Origin: Perca fluviatilis
Lineage: Eukaryota > Chordata > Actinopteri > Perciformes > Percidae
Length of the DNA: 64,000 nucleotides
Direction of reading: 5' to 3'
NCBI RefSeq assembly: GCF_010015445.1
Contig: NC_053119.1
Coordinates: 5,139,050 to 5,203,049, forward strand
Position 1 is the stretch's first letter. Each line of letters begins with the position of its first letter. The notes beneath the pieces were generated by a model. The model ran no database searches and had not been told where the DNA came from. It saw only the letters and a program-made list of their open reading frames with translations. Below, in pieces: positions 12,156 through 22,891 of this stretch. The translations under genes and the position numbers were made by a program.

Positions 12156-13590
12156 ATCACAGAGATAATCAAAGTCCACGTTCAAAGTTTGCGTAGGGAG
12201 GAGGTCGAGGTGGATGGATGGGTAAAACAACCCCACAGGACTTTCAAGTCAACATTGACTGATGTAATGCTCTTAACTTACAGTACGTGACGTACATTCA
12301 TTGGGAACGTCATTTTTTGGAGACAGGGTTGGTTAGCAATGTACCGCTGTGGACGGGGGCAGCAGCTGAACGCATTTAGACTCCTAAAAACATCTCTATC
12401 AGTTTAAGTGTATGCTTTATTCAGAATATTTTCAGCGCTTCACCTTTATACCTTTGATAAAAAACAGTCATTTTATCTCCCAGAACACGGGAGTTGCTGC
12501 TCTACCGCTGCCTCTGTCGGTTAGTTAGTTTGTGATATTGTGTGAGTTTAGTGAATCTGAATCAAATCTTTAAAACACCAAAGTCATACAATAACACAAA
12601 AATAATAATTATTATCAAAGGGGTGATAGAATGCAAAACTGAGTTTACCTTGTCATAGTTGAAAAACAACAGTTTGGAGGGTAAATAGGACATACATAGA
12701 ACCTCAAAATCCCATTGATACCTCTTTCCTCTGCAAATTTCACAATTTGAAAATGCTGCTGAAAACGGGCTAATCAGCAAAGATAAAAGTTGACGTCAAC
12801 TTCTCATCTCCTCCTCATTTGGCGCTAGTCTCTAGTCTTTGTCACGCCCAAACATTTACATAGGCTACACAACTGACCTGAGGTCAGCTAGTCTTCTGAA
12901 TCTAGGTCGGGCAGATCTCAGAAATTGTAAACATTGTTCATCTGCTATTTTACCACTAAATTCACTTCTGAGACTTTTTTTTATGCGAGAAATCAACTAT
13001 GTAAAGCTCAAATATGGACCGTTTCACAAAAATTGATAGCTAATTGAAAATTTGGTAAGACAGTGTCGGACTTTACGAGCTCCACATTCTGCCGAGACAG
13101 GCGGCGGCTGCCGGCCGGGCTTGCTTCCTTCCCTGTCGGCCTCTCCCCTTCACAGACCCGCTGAGCTGGAGCTCTGTCAGGGTCTCACACACGAGCTGCG
13201 CTATGTAGGACTTTAGAAAGAATAAACTTTGGAAGTTTTTCAAGGATATTGAAAAAGAACCACGGTCGTAAATGCAGTGTTCCAGACTGTACAACGGAAT
13301 AGCCCACTGGCCCAGAGAAAAGTGTTCAGAACGAGTATATCAGACAATGGAGCGGGAGTTGTGGATTTAACGCAGCGTTGCAGAGGCACAGGCAGAGGAC
13401 ATTGCAGGGGTTCACTCTCCTCTCCCCGCGCTTACTAGCTAAAAAGGTGAGTTGTGATTCTTTGGTGGAGGTTTTTTTATGTCCCAAGGGTAACGTTACA
13501 ACTAGTTATAATAAAAGTGTTGAAACATTTTGTCTCGGCTACAGCCGCTGCAGCCGGCTCGCGCCCGGGCATGTCTGGGCACGTAACAGA
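12156..13590. other. intergenic repeat mosaic, no gene
   Basis: 12484-12600 is an inverted relative of 7627-7722, and 12960-13090 repeats 8500-8640. 12612 on starts like the AAAGGGGTGATAGAATG repeat at 8172. 13090-13590 shows nothing definite, ending in (TG)n at 13594-13637. Confidence 0.6.
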
Positions 13591-13597
13591 CTGTGTG

Positions 13598-13638
<41 letters not shown>

Positions 13639-13641
13639 TGT

Positions 13642-14900
13642 GTCCAGAGCCTCCAGAGATGAGAGCATAATTACAAACATGCTCGCCAGGACAGATACCT
13701 TTCTGGAATGGTCCGGCCTGGAGATTAAGGAGACAAAATGTGCTGTTCTGTACGAGAGGAGGAGTGGAGGGAATCGATGGTGTCATTCAAAAACTGATAA
13801 ATTACCGGAGTTCACAATAGCATCAAAACCCTTACGTGTATATTCTCTTCATGAGACATACAGTTACCTTGGACATAAAATCAATATTGCAGGAGAATGG
13901 AAGGAGCAAGTTAACACCATCTTGTCCGAGTTTACATCCAGGTTGGACATGATTGACTGTTGCCCACTGCCTCTGACTATGAAGTTGGAGGCTATCAGAC
14001 AGGTAGCACTGTCAAAAGTGCAACATCTGTTCTCCAACACTCACATCCAGCAGAAAGTTCTGAATGAAATAAATAATAAAATAGTGAGTTTAGTGCAAAA
14101 ATGGTTTGGACTCAACGCACCCGTGACATTATCTTCCACCCCCAGTGGGAAGGAGGACTGGGAGTACCAAACATAGAGTGGATCTATACCAGCATGCGGA
14201 TTTCCCATCTTCTGAACATGCTGAACAGCGACGATAAAGGGAGTTAGGGAGTTGGCTCGATCCTCACTGTTCTTGGACCTAAGAAGACGCAAGGTCCCAT
14301 TAGCCAGGGAGTCGGACCCCCACTTCCTAGGATTCAAAAGAAAAAACAGTGGAAAGCTTGATACCCACTCTGTTGGTTTTGGGGTCTGGTCGGACTTGCC
14401 AGATCTGAATGACCTCTGTATCAGAACAGGAGTGTCACTGGAATGGTCGCGGTCTGACTCTGGGACTGTGATGGTCTCAGAGGACATTATAACTGACCCT
14501 CACACTGCTGTCAAGGCAACAGCCACATATGGTGGTCACAGTCACCTGCTAACATCTGCAGGTGCCCGGCGAACTCTTATGGATCTACACCAACATCAAA
14601 ACATCAACACTGGACCGGACTGAGACTTCAGGGGAAACTTGCATGTCTTCCCTTTGCTGATCACTCTATGTCTCACTCATTTCTCAAGAACTCTGCACTC
14701 AATGAGGACATTCTCACATTCACAGTAAAAGCCAGATTACAAGTTCTCCCTACCAGACTCAACCTCTCTATTTGGTTTCCCACAACTCAGGTCCCTCATT
14801 GTTTGCATCATAGTTCAGAACATATCACTGAAACTCTGTCACACATCCTAAATGGTTGCCATGCCTACAAAGGAATGTACAAAATGTGCAAAATATTGTG
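13642..14900 (+). mobile_element. non-LTR retrotransposon 3' half, decayed
   Basis: Translated pieces read as the C-terminal part of a reverse transcriptase and what follows: EWSGLEIKETKCAVLY, YSYLGHKINIAGEW, KLEAIRQVALSKVQHLF, then after a frame break near 14160-14240 more of the same protein, ending with HITETLSHILNGCHAYKGMY, a zinc-knuckle-like motif of R2-type elements. At least two frame breaks; the 5' half is absent. Clade call (R2/NeSL-like) is tentative. Confidence 0.7.
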
Positions 14901-14964
14901 CCATCTGCTATTATCGGCAATCGCCACATATGGCGAAGACGTTGCTACTTATACCCTTAAGAAC

Positions 14965-15080
14965 CAAGTATTGTGCTACCTATACCCTCGGGAAGTGAGT
15001 ATTGTGCTACCTATACCCTCAGGAAGTGAGTATTGTGCTACTTATCCTCTCGGGAAGTGAGTATTGTGTTACTTATCCTC
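14965..15080. repeat. 32-bp tandem repeat, 4 units
   Basis: Unit GGAAGTGAGTATTGTGCTAC then CTATACCCTC. A further partial unit appears right after the fold-back element at 15997, so the element landed inside the array. Confidence 0.85.
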
Positions 15081-15995
15081 TTAAAGTGATGGTTCAGAGT
15101 AATTCACCCTAGGGTCCTTTGCACCATGACCTCGAGCCAAACACCCCCCCCAGAAGCTTTTTTCACCTGGGTCGAACATTGGGAGAGTTAGCTAGAGTAG
15201 CGTTAGCCGCTGAGTAGCTTAGCGCAGGGGCTAATGGACTACGTTGGTATCTCAGTAATTACCCCACTAATAATGCCCGAAATGATACCAAACGTCTACA
15301 GTAGTATATATTAGGTTATGTACTCATAAAACGATGGATTGGAAAGTTTGTAAGTACACCAGAAGTTTATGTAAATAACACTTGCCTGCTGGCTTCTGCT
15401 CTCTGCTGTTGTTGTTGTTGCTGCAAGACGAGTGCTTAGGGCCGTCTACAAATTACAACAACGAAAGAGATGCAACAAAAATATTTTTAATTTAACTTTT
15501 TTTTTTAAGTAAGTGCTGTAATATAACTAGCAGGAGACAAGTAATAATTGAGGTAAGTTTGGAGACATTACCTTATTTAATCATTAAATTAATAAATATT
15601 TTTGTTGTATCTCTTTTCGGTGTTGTAATTTGTAGACGGCCCTAAGCACTCGTCTAACTGCGGGTAGCAGCAACAGCAGAGAGCTGAAGAGAGCAGGCAA
15701 GTGTTCATAAACTTCTGGTGTACTTACAAATTTTCCAATCCATCGTTTTATGAGTACATAACCTATTTGTACTAGTGTAGACGTTTGGTATCATTTCGGG
15801 CATTATTAGTGGGGTAACTTACGAGATACAAACGTGGGTCCATTAGCCCCTGCGCTAAGCTATTCAGCTGATAACGCTACTCTAGCTAACTCTTCCAATG
15901 TTCGACCCAGGTGAAAAAAGCTTCTGGGGGAGTGTTTGGCTCGAGGTCATGGTGCAAAGGACCCTAGGGTGAATTACTCCGAACCATCACTTTAA
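15081..15995. mobile_element. 0.9-kb fold-back (long inverted repeat) element
   Basis: Arms of about 400 bp (15081-15490 and 15590-15995) are reverse complements, with TTAAAGTGATGGTTC at both outer ends and a small AT-rich centre. No ORF. TTAA lies at each border. Confidence 0.9.
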
Positions 15996-16142
15996 GAAGT
16001 GAGTTTTGTGCTTGTAAGTGATATTGTGAAAATATGCAGCGTGCCAATGGTCCATGAGTTTGTGTCTTGTATTGTATTGCATCTGTAGTATTTGTGTCCC
16101 TGTACTATTTTTCTATATGTGGACATAAATAAATGGTTAATA

Positions 16143-17752
16143 CAGTTGTGTTCAAAATGATTCAACCCCCACTGAAATTGATTGTTTTGGCCGGTTTGAC
16201 ATTGATTTTGATCATTCAGTCATCCTGCTTACAATTAAATCAAAGAGGCACGTGTAGGTCAGACAAATATAACATAACATTCATAATGAAATAACCACAA
16301 ATGTCTTTTCTGTGCTCACATTATTATCAGTTTTATTCAACCCCCAAGTGACATTCAATCTTAGTACTTAGTACAACATCCTTTTACAGTTATAACAGCT
16401 TTTAAACGTGAAGCATAGCTTGACACAAGTGTCTTGCAGCGATCTACGGGTATCTTCGCCCATTCATCATGGGCAAAAGCCTCCAGTTCAGTCACATTCT
16501 TAGGCTTGCGCACTGCAACTGCTTTCTTTAAGTCCCACCAGAGGTTCTCAATCGGATTTAAGTCTGGTGACTGCGATGGCCACTTCAAAATGTTCCAGCC
16601 TTTAATCTGCAACCATGCTCTAGTGGACTTGGAGGTATGCTTGGGATCATTGTCCTGTTGAAAGGTCCAACGTCTCCCAAGCCTCAGGTTTGTGACTGAC
16701 TGCATCACATTGTCATCCAATATCCCCTGGTACTGAAGAGAATTCATGGTACCTTGCACACGCTGAAGCTTCCCAGTACCTGCAGAAGCAAAACAGCCCT
16801 AAAGCATGATTGACCCCCCGCCATGCTTCACAGTAGGCAAGGTGTTCTTTTCTTCATGGGCCTTGTTCTTCCTCCTCCAAACATAGCGTTGATCCATGGG
16901 CCCAAACAGTTCTAATTTTGTTTCATCAGTCCACAGAACACTATCCCAAAACTTCTGTGGTTTGTCCACATGACTTTTGGCATACTGCAGTCGACTCTTC
17001 TTATTCTTTGGACGACGGGGTCGCCCTGGGAGTTCTGGCATGGAGGCCTTCATTACGCAGGGTGCGCCCGTATTGTCTGAGCAGAAACTTCAGTACCTAC
17101 ATCCGACAAATCTTTTCTCAGTTCCTCCGCAGTCACACCGGGACTTTTCTCCACTCTACGCTTCAGGTAGGCGCAGTCAGCATCTTCTTTGCCGCCACGG
17201 CTTTCCAAGGTAGTTCTTTCAACAGTGCCCTTTGCCTTGAATTTGCAAATGATGCTTCCTATGGTGTCTCTTGGTATGTTTAACATCTTTGCAATCTTCT
17301 TATAGCCATTGCCCTTCCTGTGAAGAGTAATCACCTCTTCTCTTGTCTTCCTGGACCATTCTCTTGACTTCACCATGTTTGTAACCACACCAGTAAATGT
17401 CTAGAAGGAGCTGAGTATCACAGTCATTTTAAAGCTGCCTAATTGGTGCTTATTAGGCTTTATTGCTGCTCCCTGACATCCACAGGTGTTTTCAATACCT
17501 GATTGAAAACACTTCAATGAACCTCTGTTCTTCAGAGTGGTAGTCTTTAAGGGGTTGAATAATTGTGTCAATGAAGAATTCACAAAATAAACATTTACTA
17601 CTGTATTACAAAACCAGTTGATGTCATTTTAGTTGCATATGGTTCTTTAAGAAGTCCTTGTAGGATTTCATTATGAATACAATTACAAATGTACACTAAA
17701 TTCCCTAAAACCATTTACAGCATTGTGGGGGTTGAATAATTTTGAACACAAC

Positions 17753-17754
<2 letters not shown>
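16143..17754 (-). mobile_element. Tc1-family transposon, near full length
   Basis: 1612 bp with inverted ends CAGTTGTGTTCAAAATGATT / TTTTGAACACAACTG, flanked by TA on both sides. It contains a complete but broken transposase on the minus strand (see next entry). Its right end abuts a (TG)n microsatellite. Confidence 0.95.
16361..17388 (-). pseudogene. Tc1 transposase, one frameshift and one nonsense codon
   Basis: N-terminal paired-like helix-turn-helix (KSREWSRKTREEVITLHRKG, ..IPRDTIGSIICKFKAKGT) reads from 17388. Frame lost near 17055-17060 (after IRAHPA), resumed in [14 protein letters not shown] at 16799-16801 sits where the family has Trp before GCFA. Catalytic triad residues are present: D in WTDETK, D in QQDND, E in DLNPIENLW, with DD34E spacing. 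Inactive as read, but recently so. Confidence 0.9.
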
Positions 17755-17755
<1 letters not shown>

Positions 17756-17794
<39 letters not shown>

Positions 17795-17796
17795 TG
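17756..17796. repeat. (TG)n microsatellite, left part
   Basis: Begins at the TA of the Tc1 insertion; the right part of what may be the same tract is at 19371-19418, beyond a 1.56-kb insertion. Confidence 0.9.
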
Positions 17797-17800
17797 TGTC

Positions 17801-19368
17801 AGGGTTCATACACCTTTTCCAAGGTCAAATTTAAGCACTTTTCAAGCACTTTCATGGTCCATTTTAAAGCTTTTTCCAGCACCTTACACCAATGTAAAAT
17901 ATATACCAATACATAGTAAAAATTATTATTTAGTGTTTTTGTCAAATTAAAAGACATAATACTATAAACAGCCAAAATTGTGTTTCGTAATAGCAGAAGG
18001 ATCAGATATTTAAGCAAAACACAAGTTTTATTTCTCAAAATGTATCACTGTCTGAGTAGAGTGTGCTTGCTATCTAACCTGCCTGAGTCAATGTAAAAAT
18101 AATTACCCCAAACAAAATCACCCGACAGGTTCACTTCACTAACCCTGAATAATCACCTTCTCTTCATGGTTCCTAACATAACATACAGTAAGACAGCTAT
18201 AGAGAGGAACACAGAGTGGGATGATCTGAGCCAAATGACCTGCAGCTGGCTCATTCTGAGTCAAAATCCAGTTAAACAGTTGGTGCACCCCCTTAGATTT
18301 TGCTCAAGGTTTATGCTACCCTTAATGTCCTTTCACAGTTTTTTTTCCAAATCTAGGGCATGCTGTACAAACATGTAACGGTTCAGTCATATTGACATGT
18401 TTGTCTTCCAACCTACAAAGTTTGGGCTGCCTATGAATTAATGTCCAAATATTGCTTCCCAGATAATGTGATTTTCAGGCTGTAAAACTGAAGTAATTTC
18501 AAGGGCTGAAAATATGAAGACAGGATTTGAACAGAAATATTTTACAGGCCTTGGTTTTGGGACACATTCTTGATATAGGCAAGGTTTGAACAAAGTCTGA
18601 GACAGTGCAACAACAACCTGTAATTCCATTTTAACCCAGAAGACTCTGACAGTGCACAGGCACCTGCCTGATAAATAGCCTATATTAATTGGAGAAAAAA
18701 AATGTACTTCATTGCCAAGACATATACATTTATCTACTGGAATAGAGCAGTGTAAATATTGCATAAGGCCATCCTCAACCTTACAGTAAACTACTTGTAT
18801 GACACGATTTCTGTTCAGCAATCAACGATTGTTGTTATGCACCGGGCTAACGTTTCAGGTTTTAATTTGCGGGTAGTTTAGCGTTACAGTTACTGTGATG
18901 TAACTTTGGCTATGTTCACTGCATATTCCACAAATGAACGTGCCATAACGGCCATGCAATACTAACATTACATTATCACACCAAGTACTCTCAGTCACTT
19001 AGCCTGCGAATTCCTAGCTAGAAGTTACTAGTGTAAACAAATAGGCACTAACTGGCACTAACATGTACAGTAGGCTACAGTTGGCTTACTTGAAACTTAC
19101 TTAATGTGACTCGAGAGCGCAGATTCGCCCGTTGTGAAAAGCTGCACGTCGTTTTTGCAGACTTTACGATTTTTGGCTCTCCAACATTTTATTTCTCCAT
19201 TTAATAAACAAACTATTCAGTAAGTTAGGTATTTGTTGTGAAAGAAACAGTTACAATTTCAAGCATTTTCAAGAATTTTATCCAAAATTCAACCACTTTT
19301 CAAACCTTGAAAACACAACATCAAAATTCAAGCATTTTCAAGGATTTCTAGCACCCGTACCAACCCTG

Positions 19369-19370
<2 letters not shown>
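17801..19370. mobile_element. TIR element inserted between two GT tracts
   Basis: Ends CAGGGTTCATACACC (left) and GGTACGGGTGCTAG in reverse at the right (..CACCCGTACCAACCCTG). Sub-terminal TCAAGCATTTTCAAG motifs occur at both ends. No transposase. A fragment of the same family is at 33620-33765. Confidence 0.6.

Positions 19371-19418
<48 letters not shown>
19371..19418. repeat. (GT)n microsatellite, right part
   Basis: 24 GT units immediately after the ..CCAACCCTG end of the preceding element. Confidence 0.9.
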
Positions 19419-19421
<3 letters not shown>

Positions 19422-19430
19422 GACACTCCA

Positions 19431-19820
19431 GTTTATGCATATGTGGGTCACTCAAACAATCAGCGCGCAGCTCATCTAAATATTCATGAGCATACCATAT
19501 TTGGAAGAAAAGCTCTTGTTCAAAATAGGGCCATATTCACAGGGTAGTTAATGGCCATTTTCAGCCCAACCAGTGTTACATACCCTATTAGGAGACCTTA
19601 AGGAACAGTGTGAAATACCCTATATAATCATTCTATCAACCCTTTAAGAAAAAAAACATCAATATATAACATCTAATTCAAAACTTAACAACTGTAAATG
19701 CAAATCTACACACATACATTCACACAATCACGCTGATATTGGGTATTTATTAACTCACAGAGTTGTGATTCTTCTTCTTCTCTGTTGCTACCGGCAGTTT
19801 TACTTCCCCCTCTTCATGCA

Positions 19821-19857
<37 letters not shown>

Positions 19858-20073
19858 CTGCAACTCAGACAATCAAGCACCCACTCCACTGTCTTCATTC
19901 CTCCCTATATTTCTTTGTCTGGTTGGTATGCCTGTTCTTGTTGTTGTCAGGGTCACAGTGTTCCTCTCTGTGTCAAGGGGCCAGAGGTCCAAGTGCATGA
20001 CATTTGTAGGAAATGACCAAATCATGATTTTCAGTTAGTATAAAGGAAGAAAATGGGGAATGTAAATTGAACG
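19431..20073. repeat. copy 2 of the inverted duplication (partner 7207-8470)
   Basis: Reads as the reverse complement of 8171-8400 then 7207-7520. A (CA)n (about 19822-19855) has expanded where copy 1 has only a few units. It ends about 320 bp before the TRIM ATG. Confidence 0.8.
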
Positions 20074-20129
20074 CCGTAACGATAAAGCTCCGCTCCTCAA
20101 CTGACTGACCATAGACAAACCAGGACCCC

Positions 20130-20170
<41 letters not shown>

Positions 20171-20182
20171 AATGAGAGACAG

Positions 20183-20190
20183 ATAAAAGG
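20183..20190 (+). promoter_or_regulatory. possible TATA box of the TRIM gene
   Basis: ATAAAAGG about 205 bp before the ATG, followed by a leader (20215-20290) with relatives in the TRIM pseudogene at 10637-10716. A (CA)n tract (about 20130-20168) lies just upstream. Confidence 0.35.
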
Positions 20191-20395
20191 AGCTACCTTC
20201 AGACCCAAACCACTATCACAGAGAGGACAGCTACAGGAGGGACTACCAGAGTACTACCACTTTAACCAGCTGCTGAATCCACAAACTGAACCACAGATTT
20301 ACAAGAACGAAGACTCAAAGTGAACGTAACTTTTAGGGCACAGGGAGTGGCTGAGCTGTTTATATGCTGCGTTTCCTGCTTTATTAAGAGACTTA

Positions 20396-21373
20396 ATGGC
20401 TTCCAGATTAGAGGAAGATCTCTGCTGTGCTGTCTGTTATGAAGTTTTTAAAGATCCTGTCCTCCTGTCATGTAGCCACAGCTTCTGTAACGACTGTCTG
20501 TGGAACTTTTGGACAGAGAAACAAACCAAAGAGTGTCCCGTTTGCAGGAGAATAACTTTGAGCCGACCACCTTCAAACTTGGCTTTAAAGAAGCTGTGTG
20601 AGAGTTTCTTACAGCAGAGAGATCAGAGAGCTTCAGAGGCGTTTTGCAGTTTTCACTCTGAGGAACTCAAACTCTTCTGTCTGGACCATCAGCAGCCGGT
20701 GTGTGTCGTCTGCAGAGATTCAGAAAAACACACCAACCACGCAATCAGACCTATCGATGAAGCCGCACGACAAAACAGGAAGGAACTTCAGGAAACTCTG
20801 GAGCACTCAAAGGAGAAGTTAAAGGTTTTTCAACAAGTTAAAGTAAAATGTGATCAAGCAGCATTTCACATGAAGGTCCAGGTCCGACTCACAGATATGC
20901 AGATTAAGGAGCAGTATCAGAAGCTTTACAAGTTTCTAGAAGAGGACAAGGATGCCAGGACGGATGCACTGTGGGAGGAAAAGGAGCAGAAGAGTCAGAG
21001 GATGAAGGAGAATATGGAGGCCCTGAGCAGAGTGATAGCAGATCTTTCAGACACAGTCAGAGCCACAGAAGAGCAGCTGAGAGCTGAAGACGTCTCATTC
21101 CTGATCAACTACAAGGCTGCAGTGGAAAGAGTCCGGCAGCCCCCCCTGCTGGATGACCCACAGCTGCTCTCAGGAGATCTGATAGACGAGGCCAAACACC
21201 TGGGCAACCTGAGCTTCAACATCTGCAACAAGATCAAGGAGATGGTCTCCTACACTCCTGCGGTTCTGGACCCAAACACTGCTGGTCCAAGACTCATTGT
21301 GTCTGAAGATCTGACCGGTGTGAGACCAAGAGGAGAGGAACAGCAGCTTCCTGATAATCCTGAGAGGTTTTAA
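20396..21373 (+). CDS. TRIM35-like RING/B-box/coiled-coil protein, single exon, truncated PRY
   Basis: 325 residues. The family are E3 ubiquitin ligases, much expanded in teleosts and often linked to innate immunity. Seen: C3HC4 RING with C11, C14, C26, H28, C31, C34, C47, C50; B-box 2 with C84, H87, C95, D98, C103, C106, H112, H115; a charged coiled coil from about 120 to 245; then the start of PRY ([15 protein letters not shown], from about 286). The frame ends at PERF, where related genes continue through PRY/SPRY, so the substrate-binding SPRY is absent; an AATAAA overlaps the stop (21372-21377). The start at 20396 gives the usual MASR..EEDL N-terminus, and no intron is needed. It could be a functional short TRIM or a recent truncation; the frame is clean throughout. 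Convergent with glg1. Confidence 0.85.
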   Translation: MASRLEEDLCCAVCYEVFKDPVLLSCSHSFCNDCLWNFWTEKQTKECPVCRRITLSRPPSNLALKKLCESFLQQRDQRASEAFCSFHSEELKLFCLDHQQPVCVVCRDSEKHTNHAIRPIDEAARQNRKELQETLEHSKEKLKVFQQVKVKCDQAAFHMKVQVRLTDMQIKEQYQKLYKFLEEDKDARTDALWEEKEQKSQRMKENMEALSRVIADLSDTVRATEEQLRAEDVSFLINYKAAVERVRQPPLLDDPQLLSGDLIDEAKHLGNLSFNICNKIKEMVSYTPAVLDPNTAGPRLIVSEDLTGVRPRGEEQQLPDNPERF

Positions 21374-22018
21374 TAAATCTCTGTCAGAGGAACGTGTCAC
21401 TATGTTGTAGCGATGTTGGCTGTCATTGTATTTGGGAGACATCTAAAGTATGAAAACAAAAAATAAAACATCTGAGATATACTGTTCAAAAAAATTCTGT
21501 GTAAAAAAACTAAATCCTCGATCCACTGAGTTTGAACGGAGCACTGAAGAAGCTTGTAAAGACTTTGAGAAATTGTTTCAGTTCAAAAAGACCATCCTGC
21601 TGTAACTTCTCCTACGTCATGATTGACAGCTGTGATTGACTCGTGATTGGCCGGGCGGCTGTATGAACCGCCCTATCACTACTGCGCTGACTCTGGCTCC
21701 AAAATTAGAAGATGCCAGCACCCGTATTCAGGAGATTTTGGCTTTGTACAGTGGGAGGAAGAGGAGACGCGTCACCAATCTTTTGTTTTTACAGTCCATG
21801 GTTCCCACTAGACAAAAGTCGGAGCTGATGAACCTGTGCCAACACCGCGGTCACTATACGGTGTTGGCCCCAACCAGTTGAGGAAACCAAAGTTCTCCGG
21901 CCTGGCAGGACCGCTGCCGCAACTTTCCTGGGTCAACTCCATGCGGGCGGGTCTCCGTCCCGTCATCCATCCAGCTGTCCCTCCATCTGAGCAGGTAAAA
22001 ACTTAGTTTGCCTGTTGA
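21374..22018. other. TRIM downstream region, no further domain
   Basis: No SPRY homology in any frame after the stop. 21636-21881 is open but unrecognised. Confidence 0.5.
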
Positions 22019-22891
22019 CAGTGTTGTAGTCAAGACCACGTAAACTGAGACTAAGTCATCACCAAGACCAGAGTGTATCGAGATCAAGTCAAGACCAAGA
22101 CTTTGAGGGTTGAGACCAAGGCAGGGTGAGACCGAGTCAAGACCCAGACCAAGACAGGGCGAGACCGAGTCAAGACCCAGACCAAGACAGGGCGAGACAG
22201 AGTCAAGACCCAGACCAAGACAGGGCGAGACAGAGTCAAGACCAAGACAGGGCGAGACAGAGTCAAGACCAAGACCAAGACAGGGCGAGACAGAGTCAAG
22301 ACCAAGACAAAGACAGGGTGAGACAGAGTCAAGACCCAGACCAAGACAGGGTGAGATCCGAGTCAAGACCCAGACCAAGACAGGGCGAGACAGAGTCAAG
22401 ACCCAGACCAAGGCAGGGTGAGATCCGAGTCAAGACCCAGACCAAGACAGGGCGAGACAGAGTCAAGACCCAGACCAAGACAGGGCGAGACCGAGTCAAG
22501 ACCCAGACCAAGACAGGAAGAAATCAGAGTCAAGACCAAGACTTTGAGGGGTCGAGACAGAGTCAAGACCAAGACCAGACTAGTCCCAGACAGCCAGTGC
22601 ATCTTCTCCTGTCTCCTGCATTCACTTTGTGTGTTAAGACAGAGGGGAGAAAGGGTTAACATTTACACATTTCAAATTAGAAATGAGACAAGTCATTGGT
22701 TGCATTTGGAGCAGGAAGTTTTACATCCAATCACAGTGCAGAGGCAATTTAGTGATATCCCTGCAGTTGTGGTCTTGAAATAAAATCCTGAGTCCTCTTT
22801 ATCCGAGACAGAGTAAAAATGCTTTCGATTCCAAGACGATACCTCCAAAAAGCGGTCTTGAGACCGAGACCGATCTCCAGTACTACAACAC
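22019..22891. mobile_element. TIR-like element with a 33-bp minisatellite
   Basis: Starts GTGTTGTAGTCAAGACC and ends GGTCTCGGTCT-type sequence in reverse with TACTACAACAC, so termini are inverted. Most of the interior is the tandem array at 22085-22575. Confidence 0.65.
22085..22575. repeat. 33-bp minisatellite, about 15 units
   Basis: Unit GAGTCAAGACCCAGACCAAG then ACAGGGCGAGACA, with variants of 21 to 35 bp. ORFs on both strands across it are artefacts of the period. Confidence 0.9.
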
